This document shows positions 54,562 to 62,705 of a DNA stretch of 64,000 nt, in pieces; positions within the stretch are counted from its first letter, which is position 1, and every line of letters starts with the position of its first letter. A program made the translations under genes and the position numbers. The notes under the pieces are model-generated. The model did not search any database. It saw nothing but the letters and a program-made list of their open reading frames with translations, and had not been told where the DNA came from. The DNA lies in assembly GCA_963772645.1 (NCBI GenBank), contig CAVYYD010000006.1, positions 124,001-188,000 of the forward strand. Reading direction: 5' to 3'. This DNA is from DASSQJ01 sp963772645 (lineage in GTDB: Bacteria; Actinomycetota; Actinomycetes; Actinomycetales; Dermatophilaceae).

Positions 54562-55335
54562 TCAGACGCCGGCCGCCCCCACCCGGCGTCCCAGCTCGGC
54601 CGAGACCCGCTGCGCCGCCCGCAGCACCATGGGCCGCAGCGCCCGGACCCCGTCGGCGCCGGGGTCGGCCGCGACGACGATGCCGAGCGCCGCGTGCACC
54701 GGGCCGGTCGGGCCGACCCGCACCGGCGCGGCGACGGCGAGCGTGCTCTCGGACAGCTGGCGGTCGCTGACCACCACCTGCTCGCGCCGGATGCCGTTGA
54801 GCTGGGTGCGCAGGACCGCCGGGTCGGTGATCGTGTGCCGGGTCCACGCGTGCAGCGGGGACTCCAGGACCGCCTCCTGGATCTCGGCCGGCGCATGGGC
54901 GAGGAGCACCCGGCCCATCCCGGTCGCGGTGAGCGGGAAGCGGGCCCCGACCATCGTCTGCAGCTCGACCGAGCGGTGCCCGGCGATCCGCTCGACGAAG
55001 ACGAGCTCGGTGCCCTCGCGGACCGCGAGCTGGATGTTCTCGTGGGTGGCCTCGTAGAGGTCCTGCATGAACGGCAGGGCGACGTCGCGCAGGATCTGCC
55101 CCCGGGGACAGACGGAGGCGACCTCCCACAGCCGCAGGCCCACGTGCCAGGACCCGTCGGCCCCGCGCTCGAGGGCCCCCCACTCCGCGAGCTCGGCGAC
55201 GACCCGGTGGGTCGTGCTCAGCGCCAGGCCGGTGTGGTGCGCGATCTGGGAGAGGGTCTGGTGCTGGCGGTCGCGGTCGAAGGTCGCGAGGACCGCGAGG
55301 GCCTTCCCCGCCGCCGACGTCCGCTCCCGGGCCAT
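54562..55335 (-). CDS. IclR-family regulator (PobR/PcaR type)
   Basis: A 257-aa regulator. N-terminal winged HTH (GKALAVLATFDRDRQHQTLSQIAHHTGLALSTTHRVVAELAEWGALER) and C-terminal IclR effector domain (HENIQLAVREGTELVFVERIAGHRSV, FPLTATGMGRVLLA, and VAAPVRVGPTGPVHAALGIV). It is upstream of pobA on the same strand, so it is the natural 4-hydroxybenzoate or protocatechuate sensor. CACACT 6 nt before the ATG is a possible -10. Confidence 0.9.
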   Translation of the reverse strand: MARERTSAAGKALAVLATFDRDRQHQTLSQIAHHTGLALSTTHRVVAELAEWGALERGADGSWHVGLRLWEVASVCPRGQILRDVALPFMQDLYEATHENIQLAVREGTELVFVERIAGHRSVELQTMVGARFPLTATGMGRVLLAHAPAEIQEAVLESPLHAWTRHTITDPAVLRTQLNGIRREQVVVSDRQLSESTLAVAAPVRVGPTGPVHAALGIVVAADPGADGVRALRPMVLRAAQRVSAELGRRVGAAGV

Positions 55336-55403
55336 GCCCGCAGTGTGGCACCCGGCCGGCGTGGGGTCCGGACCACGAGAGGGCAACGATCGTCGGCAAG
55401 GTG

Positions 55404-55435
55404 GTTGACGAGATTGTCAACAATTCTGTTACCGT
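55404..55435 (+). promoter_or_regulatory. ABC-transporter promoter with GntR-type operator
   Basis: TTGACG (55405-55410) as -35 and TACCGT (55430-55435) as -10 with 19 nt between. Two nested palindromes cover the spacer: GTTGAC-gagatt-GTCAAC (55404-55421) and ATTGT-CA-ACAAT (55413-55424). The latter has the TTGTNNACAA form typical of FCD-type GntR sites; the matching regulator is encoded at the end of the operon. Confidence 0.75.
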
Positions 55436-55489
55436 TCAGCGGTGCGCCCTCGACGGAGAGGGGCGCCGGTCTCGAGGAGGAGCCCACCC

Positions 55490-56506
55490 ATGAAGATGAC
55501 CCAGAGCCGACGGGGCCTGACCCGTCGCACGAGCATCGCCGCGGTCGGCGCCGCCGCCGCACTGCTGCTCGCCGCCTGCGGCTCGAGCGACAACACGAGC
55601 TCGGGCGGCACGTCGAGCGCGACCGGTTCGGCCGGAGGTGGGTCGATGACGACGGTCAGCGTCGGTGTCATCCCGATCCTCGACGTCGCCCCCATCTACC
55701 TCGGCATCGACAAGGGCTTCTTCAAGGACGCCGGCCTCGACGTCAAGACCGAGCTCGCCCAGGGCGGCGCGGCCATCGTCCCCGGCGTCGTGAGCGGCCA
55801 GTACCAGTTCGGCTTCAGCAACACGACCTCCCTGCTCCTGGCCACCGACAAGGGCCTGCCGATCAAGGTCATCGCCTCGGGCAACCAGGCGACCACCGAC
55901 CCGGCCAACGACTTCGCGGGCATCCTCGTCAAGGCGGACAGCCCGATCAAGAGCCCGAAGGACCTCGCCGGCAAGAAGGTCGCGGTCAACACCCTGAACA
56001 ACATCAACACGACGACGATCAACAAGCTCGTGCGTGACGACGGGGGCGACCCCTCGACGATCACCTACGTCGAGCTCGCCTTCCCGGACACCCCGGCCGC
56101 GGTCGCCAAGGGCGACGTCGACGCCGGCCAGGTCGTCGAGCCGTTCCTCACCGCGGGCACCGAGCAGGGGATGCGCAACCTGGGCTCCAACTACGCCGGG
56201 GTCCAGCCCAACCTGCAGGTGGCGATGTACTTCACCTCCCAGCAGTACATCCAGAGCAACCCCGACCAGGTCAAGGCGTTCACCGACGCGATGAACAAGT
56301 CGCTCACCTACGCCCAGGACCACCCGGACGAGGCCCGCGCCATCCTGCTCAAGTACACGAAGATCGACGAGGCGACGACCAAGAAGGTCCACCTGCCGCA
56401 GTGGAGCCAGCAGATCAACACCGACTCCGTGAAGCTGCTCGCCGACCTCGGCACCCAGGACAAGCTCTTCTCCAGCTCGCCCGACCTCACCAAGCTCCTT
56501 CCCTGA
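55490..56506 (+). CDS. ABC transporter substrate-binding lipoprotein (NMT1/SsuA-like)
   Basis: A 338-aa lipoprotein: signal with lipobox LLAAC near residue 28, a Ser/Gly-rich linker, then an NMT1/THI5-type periplasmic-binding fold (VGVIPILDVAPIYLGIDKGFFKDAGLDVKTELAQGGAAIVPGV near 50-90, PKDLAGKKVAVNTLNNINTTTINKLV). SD GAGGAGGAG. First of four transporter genes. Ligand not readable; the location next to pobA/lig genes suggests an aromatic acid, while nitrate, taurine or pyrimidine-type ligands also use this fold. Confidence 0.9.
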   Translation: MKMTQSRRGLTRRTSIAAVGAAAALLLAACGSSDNTSSGGTSSATGSAGGGSMTTVSVGVIPILDVAPIYLGIDKGFFKDAGLDVKTELAQGGAAIVPGVVSGQYQFGFSNTTSLLLATDKGLPIKVIASGNQATTDPANDFAGILVKADSPIKSPKDLAGKKVAVNTLNNINTTTINKLVRDDGGDPSTITYVELAFPDTPAAVAKGDVDAGQVVEPFLTAGTEQGMRNLGSNYAGVQPNLQVAMYFTSQQYIQSNPDQVKAFTDAMNKSLTYAQDHPDEARAILLKYTKIDEATTKKVHLPQWSQQINTDSVKLLADLGTQDKLFSSSPDLTKLLP

Positions 56507-56600
56507 GCCACCTCGTCCCGCACCTCCGACGCCGGGGGTGCGGGACGGCCCGGCCGCCGCACGCGGTCCCACCCCCATCCACCGTGAGGAGCGGTCGACG

Positions 56601-57425
56601 ATGACCACCCCCGCAACGCCCACGGTGACGGCCCCCCCGGCCCGGCGCGGGCTGCGCCTGCCCCTCGGGGACGCCGCCCTCGGCCTGCTCGGCCTGCTGA
56701 CCGTCGTCCTGGCCTGGGAGCTGCTCTCCCGCAGCGGCCTGGTCAACCCCAACTACCTGCCCCCGGCGAGCACGGTCTTCCGCACGTTCGTCACCGAGCT
56801 CGGCGACCCCGCGTTCTGGTCCAACCTGGGGCTCACCCTGCGCGGCTGGGCGATCGGCCTCGCCGTCGCGATGGCCCTGGGCATCGGTGCCGGCCTGCTC
56901 ATCGGCAGCTTCCGGTTCCTGCGCGAGCTGACCGCCTCGACGATCGAGTTCCTCCGCCCGATCCCCTCGGTCGCGCTGATCCCGCTCGTCGTCCTCATCT
57001 TCGGCAGCAAGCCCCAGTCGGCACTCGTCCTCGTCGTCTACGCCGCGGTCTGGCAGGTCCTGGTCCAGGTGCTCTACGGCGTCGCCGACATCGACCCGGT
57101 GGCCCGGGACACCGCCAAGTCGTACCGGTTCTCGTTCCTGTCCACCGGATGGAACGTCATCTGGCCGACCGCGCTGCCCTACGTCGTCACCGGCTTCCGG
57201 CTCGCGGCCGCGGTGGCCCTGATCCTCGAGGTCACCGCCGAGCTGATCATCGGCGTCCCCGGCCTCGGCCAGGTCATCGGCGTCGCGCAGTCCTCCGGCG
57301 CGGTCCCCGAGACCTACGCCCTGGTCATCGCCGTCGGCATCGTCGGGGTCGCCGTCAACGTGCTGGCCCGGGCCGTCGAGCGGCGGGTCCTGCGCTGGCA
57401 CCCCTCGGTCAGGAGGGACGCCTGA
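56601..57425 (+). CDS. ABC transporter permease (SsuC/TauC type), first
   Basis: A 274-aa permease with about six helices and the EAA-type loop EVTAELIIGVPGLGQVIGVAQ near 213-233. The N-terminal 25 residues are Pro/Ala-rich. It forms the membrane channel with the next gene's product. SD GTGAGGAG. TGATG junction with the second permease gene. Confidence 0.9.
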   Translation: MTTPATPTVTAPPARRGLRLPLGDAALGLLGLLTVVLAWELLSRSGLVNPNYLPPASTVFRTFVTELGDPAFWSNLGLTLRGWAIGLAVAMALGIGAGLLIGSFRFLRELTASTIEFLRPIPSVALIPLVVLIFGSKPQSALVLVVYAAVWQVLVQVLYGVADIDPVARDTAKSYRFSFLSTGWNVIWPTALPYVVTGFRLAAAVALILEVTAELIIGVPGLGQVIGVAQSSGAVPETYALVIAVGIVGVAVNVLARAVERRVLRWHPSVRRDA

Positions 57426-58210
57426 TGCGCGCCGGCTACCTCCTGCGCCGGGTCGGGTTCGCGCTCGCCCTGCCGGTCGTCCTGCTCGCGATCTGGTGGG
57501 CGGCGTCCGCCGGCAGCGAGAACTTCTTCTGGCCCCCGCTCAAGGACATCCTCGCGGTCTTCCCCAAGACCTGGTTCACCGGCCGGATGACCGCCGACGT
57601 CCTGCCGAGCCTGGTCCGGCTGCTCATCGGGTACCTGCTCGCCGTCGGCCTCGGGATGGCCCTCGGGGTCCCGATCGGCCTCTCGAAGCGGCTGCGGGCC
57701 TACGCCGAGCCCACCCTGGAGTTCTTCCGGGCCATCCCACCGCCGGTCCTCGTGCCGATCATCGCCCTCTTCTCCGGCTACACCGGTTCGCTCTCGAAGG
57801 TCATCACGATCATCCTGGGCTGCCTCTGGCCGGTGCTCCTCAACACCGTCGAGGGCGTCCGCGCGGTCGACGAGGTGCTCGTCGACACGGCGCGGGTCTA
57901 CCACCTGAGCCGGCGCAGCCAGCTGGTCCACGTCATCCTCCGGGGCGCCAGCCCGCAGATCTCCGCGGGTGCCCGCCAGGCCCTGTCGATCGGCGTCATC
58001 CTCATGGTGATCTCCGAGCTGTTCGGCGCCAGCGGCGGCCTCGGCTACTCCATCGTGGAGTTCCAGCGCAGCTTCGCCATCCCCGAGATGTGGACCGGCA
58101 TCATCATGCTGGGCCTGCTCGGCGTCCTGCTCTCCGTCATCTTCCGACTCGTCGAGCACCGCGCCCTCGCGTGGTACCGCGGACTGCGCGACGCCAACCG
58201 AGGAGCCTGA
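57425..58210 (+). CDS. ABC transporter permease (SsuC/TauC type), second
   Basis: A 261-aa permease of the same family, six helices, with SELFGASGGLGYSIVEFQRSF as the ATPase-docking region. Two different permease genes instead of one homodimeric SsuC is typical of actinobacterial NMT1-type importers. It is 3 nt before the ATPase gene. Confidence 0.9.
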   Translation: MRAGYLLRRVGFALALPVVLLAIWWAASAGSENFFWPPLKDILAVFPKTWFTGRMTADVLPSLVRLLIGYLLAVGLGMALGVPIGLSKRLRAYAEPTLEFFRAIPPPVLVPIIALFSGYTGSLSKVITIILGCLWPVLLNTVEGVRAVDEVLVDTARVYHLSRRSQLVHVILRGASPQISAGARQALSIGVILMVISELFGASGGLGYSIVEFQRSFAIPEMWTGIIMLGLLGVLLSVIFRLVEHRALAWYRGLRDANRGA

Positions 58211-58213
58211 TCC

Positions 58214-59065
58214 ATGGCCACCACCGACCCCACCACCGCCGCGCCCGAGACCGGCGACGAGGCCGTCCTCGACGTCCGCGGCCTGCAGAAGACCTACGTC
58301 GGCCAGGGCCGCTCGGTCGAGGCGATCCGCGACCTGACCTTCTCGGTGCCCCGCGGCCAGCTCGTCTGCATCGTCGGCCCGTCCGGCGCCGGGAAGACCA
58401 CCCTGCTGCGCTGCATCGCGGGCCTGCTCGACACCACCGCCGGCGAGATCGTCCTCGACGGCGAGCAGGTCACCGGGCCGCCGCGCGGGATGGCGGTCGT
58501 CTTCCAGGAGTACGGGCGCAGCCTCTTCCCGTGGATGACGGTCGAGCAGAACGTCGAACGCCCGCTCATCGAGCGCAAGGTCCCGAAGGCGGAGCGCAAG
58601 CGGATCGTCCACGAGGCGCTCGAGGCGGTCGGGCTCGCCGACTCCACGCACGCCCATCCCTGGCAGCTCTCCGGCGGCATGCAGCAGCGTGTCGCCATCG
58701 CCCGGGCGGTCGCCTACGAGCCCAAGGTGCTCATCATGGACGAGCCGTTCGCGGCAGTCGACGCGCAGACCCGCGCCGACCTCGAGGACCTGGTCCGGGC
58801 GCTGTGGAAGCGGCTCGGTGTCACCGTCCTCTTCGTCACCCACGACATCGACGAGTCGGTCTACCTCGGCCAGCGCGTCCTCGTCCTGTCCAACCGGCCG
58901 ACCGTCATCCTCGAGGACGTGACCATCGACCTGCCCGACGAGCGCGACCAGCTCGAGACCCGCTCGGCGCAGCGCTTCGCCGAGCTCCGCCACCACGTGT
59001 ACGAGCTGATCCAGAAGGCCAAGCAGGGCGACCGCCCCGCCGACGCCGCCGGTCCCCGGGCATGA
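58214..59065 (+). CDS. ABC transporter ATPase (SsuB/TauB type)
   Basis: A 283-aa ATPase. Walker A GPSGAGKTTLL near 56-66, Q-loop FQEYGRSLFPWMTV, signature LSGGMQQRVAIARA near 153-166, Walker B VLIMDEPF and the switch His in VTHDIDESVYL. The stop overlaps the GntR gene start as ATGA, so the regulator is part of the operon. Confidence 0.95.
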   Translation: MATTDPTTAAPETGDEAVLDVRGLQKTYVGQGRSVEAIRDLTFSVPRGQLVCIVGPSGAGKTTLLRCIAGLLDTTAGEIVLDGEQVTGPPRGMAVVFQEYGRSLFPWMTVEQNVERPLIERKVPKAERKRIVHEALEAVGLADSTHAHPWQLSGGMQQRVAIARAVAYEPKVLIMDEPFAAVDAQTRADLEDLVRALWKRLGVTVLFVTHDIDESVYLGQRVLVLSNRPTVILEDVTIDLPDERDQLETRSAQRFAELRHHVYELIQKAKQGDRPADAAGPRA

Positions 59066-59799
59066 GCGCGACCACCGGGGCACGGCGGGGGCGCAAGCGC
59101 CCCGTCGCCGGCCGTCCCGCCGACGACGCCGCCGAGGAGGACCAGCCCACCCCCGGGAGGGCGACGACCACGACGGCCCCCGAGCAGGCGGTCGCAGAGG
59201 GCATTCGCGCGGCGATCCTCCGCGGCGACCTCGCACCCAACCAGCGGCTCGTCGAGGCCGAGCTGTGCGAGCAGTTCGGCGCGAGCCGGTTCGCCGTCCG
59301 GGCCGCGCTGCGTGACCTCGCGAACCAGGGCCTCGTCGAGCTGCAGCGCAACCGGGGGGCCCGGATCCGCGAGATCACCCTCGAGGAGGCCATCGAGATC
59401 TCCCAGGTCCGGATGGTCGTCGAGGGCCTCGTCGCGTCACGGGCCGCCGCCCGGGCCACCGACGAGGACCTCGCCGAGCTCGAGGACATCGGCCGCGAGA
59501 TGCGCGAGGCGGTGGCCGCGGGGGAGCCGCTGCGCTACAGCGAGCTCAACGCCCGGCTGCACCGCAAGGTCCGGGCCATCGCCGAGCACACGACCGCCGA
59601 CCGGATCATCGAGGAGCTGCGCGGGCAGATGGTGCGTCACCAGTTCCAGCTCTCGCTGCGCCCGGGCCGCCCGTCGGTCTCGCTCGGCCAGCACGAGGCG
59701 ATCATCGCCGCCGTCGTCAGCCGCAACCCCCAGGCGGCAGAGGCGGCGATGCGCGCCCACATCGCCAGCGTCATCGAGGCCCTGCGCGACGCCCACTGA
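59062..59799 (+). CDS. GntR-family (FCD) transcriptional regulator
   Basis: A 245-aa regulator. A roughly 40-residue polar N terminus is followed by the winged HTH (GIRAAILRGDLAPNQRLVEAELCEQFGASRFAVRAALRDLANQGLVEL) and the FCD effector domain with its metal-binding pattern (ELNARLHRKVRAIAEHTTADRI and SLGQHEAIIAAVVSRN, late His near RAHIASV). Probably represses the transporter operon through the TTGTCAACAA palindrome at 55413-55424 and responds to a carboxylic-acid ligand. Confidence 0.92.
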   Translation: MSATTGARRGRKRPVAGRPADDAAEEDQPTPGRATTTTAPEQAVAEGIRAAILRGDLAPNQRLVEAELCEQFGASRFAVRAALRDLANQGLVELQRNRGARIREITLEEAIEISQVRMVVEGLVASRAAARATDEDLAELEDIGREMREAVAAGEPLRYSELNARLHRKVRAIAEHTTADRIIEELRGQMVRHQFQLSLRPGRPSVSLGQHEAIIAAVVSRNPQAAEAAMRAHIASVIEALRDAH

Positions 59800-59847
59800 C
59801 CCACCCCGACCGGCCGCGGCACCGCCGCGCCGCCCCAGCGAGGAGCC

Positions 59848-59979
59848 ATGGACCGCATCCGCGACACCACGCACCCGGCCGCCGTCGAGCTGCGGCCCCC
59901 TGACGTCTGCCTCGACGAGCGCGGCCGGCCCGTCGTGGGCCCCCTCCCGCAGGGCACGCCCACGGTCGGGGAGGGCTGA
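59848..59979 (+). CDS. small ORF (43 aa) with a good ribosome binding site, unknown
   Basis: A 43-aa reading frame (MDRIRDTTHPAAVELRPPDV and so on) with SD GAGGAG 5 nt before the ATG and 3 nt before the dehydrogenase fragment's GTG. I recognise nothing. It could be a real small protein or the remains of a longer gene, as its neighbour appears to be a fragment. Confidence 0.4.
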   Translation: MDRIRDTTHPAAVELRPPDVCLDERGRPVVGPLPQGTPTVGEG

Positions 59980-59982
59980 GCG

Positions 59983-60252
59983 GTGAAGCGGGCGCTCGCC
60001 GACCGGTGCGCCGCCGCGGGGGTCGACGTCGCCGACGTGGCGATCATGGCGCCGGTGCCCCCGAGCGGTCTCGGGACACCGATGCTCGCCTCCGGGCCGG
60101 GCGCCCACCGCTTCGCCGAGGTCGTCGCCGGGCTCGGCGGCTCGGTCACCGTCGTGCCGGTCGGCCCCGGGGAGGCGGCGCGGCGCAAGCTGCTGCGCAG
60201 CGTGGTCATCAAGGGGCTGGCCGCCGGCGGCGACGGGCAGGAACGCGGATGA
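59983..60252 (+). pseudogene. internal fragment of an NAD(P)-dependent 6-PGDH-like dehydrogenase
   Basis: An 89-aa frame: VDVADVAIMAPVPPSGLGTPMLASGPGAHRFAEVVAGLG and ARRKLLRSVVIKGLAA resemble the second half of the NAD-binding domain of beta-hydroxyacid dehydrogenases with a DUF1932 C terminus. The Rossmann GxGxxG start and the whole C-terminal helical domain are missing, so it cannot be an active dehydrogenase. The GTG is 3 nt after the small ORF, and its stop overlaps the ModA-like gene as ATGA. It reads as a deletion remnant that still couples translation. Confidence 0.6.
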
Positions 60253-60944
60253 CGACGCCGTTGCGCGGGCTGTGCTCCAAGGCCACCGCCGCCGTGCTCG
60301 CCGAGCTCGCCGGCCTCGTCGGCGGCGACCCGGGGCTGCGCTTCGAGGCGGCCGGTGGGGCGGAGGTCGCCCGGCGGGTCAGGGCCCGGGAGGTCGCCGA
60401 CCTGCTGGTGCTCGCCGACGACGTCGTGGACGCGCTGCGGGCCGACGGGCTCGTGGTGGGCGCCACGGTGCGACCGCTGCTCGTCTCCGAGGTGGTGCTC
60501 GGGGTCCGCGACGACCGGCCCACCCCGCCGCTGGAGACGGTCGCCGACCTCGCCGAGCTGCTGCGGGGCGCGATCGGTGTCGGGTACTCCACCGGGCCGA
60601 GCGGGCGGGCCCTCACCCGGTGGCTCACCGACGCCGGGCTCGAGCCGGAGGTCGGCCCGCGGCTCGTCGAGGCCGAGCCGGGGGTACCGGTCGCCCGCCT
60701 CCTCGCCGAGGGCCGGGCCGAGGTCGGCATCCAGCAGTACAGCGAGATGGCCGGGGTCCCCGGGATCCGGGTCGTCGGCCCGCTGCCCGGCGCGGCCGCC
60801 GCCACCTCGACGTTCACCGGCGCCGTGCTCACCTCCTCGGACCGGCCCCAGGAGGCAGCGCGCGTCCTCGCCCTGCTCGGCGGCTCGCCCGAGGCGCGCG
60901 GGGTGGTCGAGGCCGGTGGGCTCCGCCTGGCCGACGGGTCCTGA
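60249..60944 (+). CDS. ModA-like substrate-binding domain protein without signal peptide
   Basis: A 231-aa protein with the type 2 periplasmic-binding fold of the molybdate-binding group (LRFEAAGGAEVARRVRAREVADLLVLADDVVDAL, GVGYSTGPSGRALTRWL, AEVGIQQYSEMAGVPGIRVVGPLP, and EAARVLALLGGSPEARGVVEAGGLR). There is no signal peptide or lipobox, so it would stay in the cytoplasm, which is unusual for this fold. No ModBC genes are adjacent. It may be a ligand-sensing or accessory protein of the aromatic-acid cluster. Confidence 0.7.
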   Translation: MTTPLRGLCSKATAAVLAELAGLVGGDPGLRFEAAGGAEVARRVRAREVADLLVLADDVVDALRADGLVVGATVRPLLVSEVVLGVRDDRPTPPLETVADLAELLRGAIGVGYSTGPSGRALTRWLTDAGLEPEVGPRLVEAEPGVPVARLLAEGRAEVGIQQYSEMAGVPGIRVVGPLPGAAAATSTFTGAVLTSSDRPQEAARVLALLGGSPEARGVVEAGGLRLADGS

Positions 60945-60956
60945 GCCGCCCGCGGC

Positions 60957-60979
60957 CCGGGGCCCGCGGCGGGCCCCGG
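60957..60979. terminator. 9-bp hairpin between convergent genes
   Basis: CCGGGGCCC, a 5-nt loop, GGGCCCCGG, located between the ModA-like stop and the MFS exporter stop. A probable bidirectional terminator. Confidence 0.65.
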
Positions 60980-60981
60980 CG

Positions 60982-62652
60982 TCAGTCGGCCGCGGCGGGG
61001 GTCCTGCGCGCCCGCGGGGCCGGGACCTCGTCGTCGGGGCGTCGCCCGTCGCCGAGGGAGAGGCTGGCGAGCAGGCCGAGGACGAGGAAGCCCGCGGCGG
61101 ACGCCGCCGAGACCCGGGTCGCGTCGGTGAACGCCACCCGGGCGTCGTCGGCCACCGTCGCGGTACTCGGGTCACGGGCCAGCGACGGGATGACCGCGCC
61201 GGCGCTGCCCTTGACGGCCTCGACGAGGCGGGTCCGCACCTGGTCGGGCACGCCCTGCTGCTGCAGGCTGCCGTCGAGCCGGGCGCCGAGCACCGAGAAC
61301 AGCACGGTGCCCAGGACCGCGATGCCGAACGCCGACCCGACCTGCCGGGCGGTGCTCTGGGTCCCCGAACCCTGCCCGCTGCGCTCCACCGGGACGTCGG
61401 CGAGGACCACCCCGGTGAGCTGGGCGGTGGCGAAGCCGACGCCGACGCCGTAGACGAAGAGCAGGGGGGCGGTGAGCAGCCAGCTCGAGTCGGGCCGGAG
61501 GAGCAGCGCGATGCCGGCGATGCCGGTGATCTCCAGCGCGATGCCGAGGCGCACGATGAAGACCGGGGAACGGGTGCGGCCGATGGCGGCGCCGAGGCCG
61601 CTGGCGACGAAGCTGCCGCCGGCGAGGGCGAGGAGGACCAGACCGGTCTGGAACGCGGTGTAGCCCAGGACGTTCTGGAACCACAGCGGCAGCGCGAAGA
61701 GCAGCCCGAACTCGCCGAGGCTGACGATGAGCGCGGCGATGTTGCCGTTGCGGAACGAGGTGATGGTGAACAGCTGGAGGTCCAGCATCGCGACCGAGCC
61801 GGAGCGGTTGCGGGAGCGCTCGACGAGGAGGAAGGCGGTCAGCGCGACGGCGCCGACGACGAAGGCCACGAACACCGGCGAGACCGTCCACGACCACGGG
61901 TGGCCGCCCACCGACAGCTCGGTGCCGGTGCCGGTCACCCAGCCGTAGGTCCGGCCCTCGATGAGGCCGAAGACGACCGCCCCGAAGCCGACCGTCGCCA
62001 GGACCGCGCCGAGCCAGTCGGCCCCGCGGGACCCGGGCTCGCGCGACTCGTCGACGAGGAGGAACAGCCCGACGATGACCACCGCCGCGAGGGGGATGTT
62101 GATGCCGAACGCCCACCGCCACGAGAAGCTCGTGGTGAGCCACCCGCCGAGGAGTGGGCCGAGCGCCGCGGTGCCGCCGATGGTCGCGCCCCAGATGCCG
62201 AAGGCGATGCCGCGGTCGCGCCCCCGGAAGGTCGCGTTGAGCAGGGAGAGCGAGGTGGGCAGCATGAGCGCCCCGCCGATCCCCTGCAGCGCTCGGGCCG
62301 AGATCAGCCAGGTGCCGCCGTCGGCCGTCGCGGCGAGGACGCTGGCCAGGCCGAAGACGAGGGCGCCCAGCGCGAAGAGCCGGCGCCGGCCCCAGCGGTC
62401 CGCGAGCCGGCCGAACACGAGCAGGAGGGCGGCGAAGACGAGGGTGTAGACCTCCTGGACCCACTGGGCCTGCGAGGAGCTGATGCCGAGGTCGTCGATG
62501 ATCGAGGGGACGGCGACGTTGACGATGGTGCTGTCGACGATGATCAGCGAGACACCGAGGCTGATGACGACGAGGCCGAACCACCGCCGCCGGTCGCCCC
62601 CCGTCGCCCGGGACCCGGTCTGCGCGGGCGCTCCCGAAGAATCACTAAGCAT
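60982..62652 (-). CDS. MFS exporter, DHA2 (EmrB/QacA) family, 14 TM
   Basis: A 556-aa drug:H+ antiporter with 14 predicted helices. Motif D1-like VDSTIVNVAVPSI in TM1, motif A GRLADRWGRRRLFALG after TM2, ARALQGIGGALMLPTSLSLL (motif B) and GPLLGGWLTTSFSWRWAFGINIP (motif C). The ATG at 62652 is preferred over the TTG at 62661: TAACTT (62660-62665) lies 7 nt upstream of the ATG and overlaps the TTG. Divergent from the MarR gene, which probably represses it through the palindrome over the start codon. Confidence 0.92.
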   Translation of the reverse strand: MLSDSSGAPAQTGSRATGGDRRRWFGLVVISLGVSLIIVDSTIVNVAVPSIIDDLGISSSQAQWVQEVYTLVFAALLLVFGRLADRWGRRRLFALGALVFGLASVLAATADGGTWLISARALQGIGGALMLPTSLSLLNATFRGRDRGIAFGIWGATIGGTAALGPLLGGWLTTSFSWRWAFGINIPLAAVVIVGLFLLVDESREPGSRGADWLGAVLATVGFGAVVFGLIEGRTYGWVTGTGTELSVGGHPWSWTVSPVFVAFVVGAVALTAFLLVERSRNRSGSVAMLDLQLFTITSFRNGNIAALIVSLGEFGLLFALPLWFQNVLGYTAFQTGLVLLALAGGSFVASGLGAAIGRTRSPVFIVRLGIALEITGIAGIALLLRPDSSWLLTAPLLFVYGVGVGFATAQLTGVVLADVPVERSGQGSGTQSTARQVGSAFGIAVLGTVLFSVLGARLDGSLQQQGVPDQVRTRLVEAVKGSAGAVIPSLARDPSTATVADDARVAFTDATRVSAASAAGFLVLGLLASLSLGDGRRPDDEVPAPRARRTPAAAD

Positions 62653-62665
62653 GCTGAGCAAGTTA
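62645..62665 (-). promoter_or_regulatory. exporter promoter with palindrome over the start codon
   Basis: The palindrome CT-N-AGCATGCT-N-AG (62645-62658) contains the exporter's ATG. The -10 TAACTT (62660-62665) is directly upstream, so the site covers the expected transcription start. Probable MarR operator. Confidence 0.6.
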
Positions 62666-62692
62666 CCGCACCATCGCGTCTCCGTGAGGATC

Positions 62693-62698
62693 TACCCT
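62693..62698 (+). promoter_or_regulatory. -10 hexamer TACCCT of the marR gene
   Basis: TACCCT matches TANNNT and ends 7 nt before the GTG at 62706; a leaderless layout. Confidence 0.5.
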
Positions 62699-62705
62699 CG
62701 GACCC

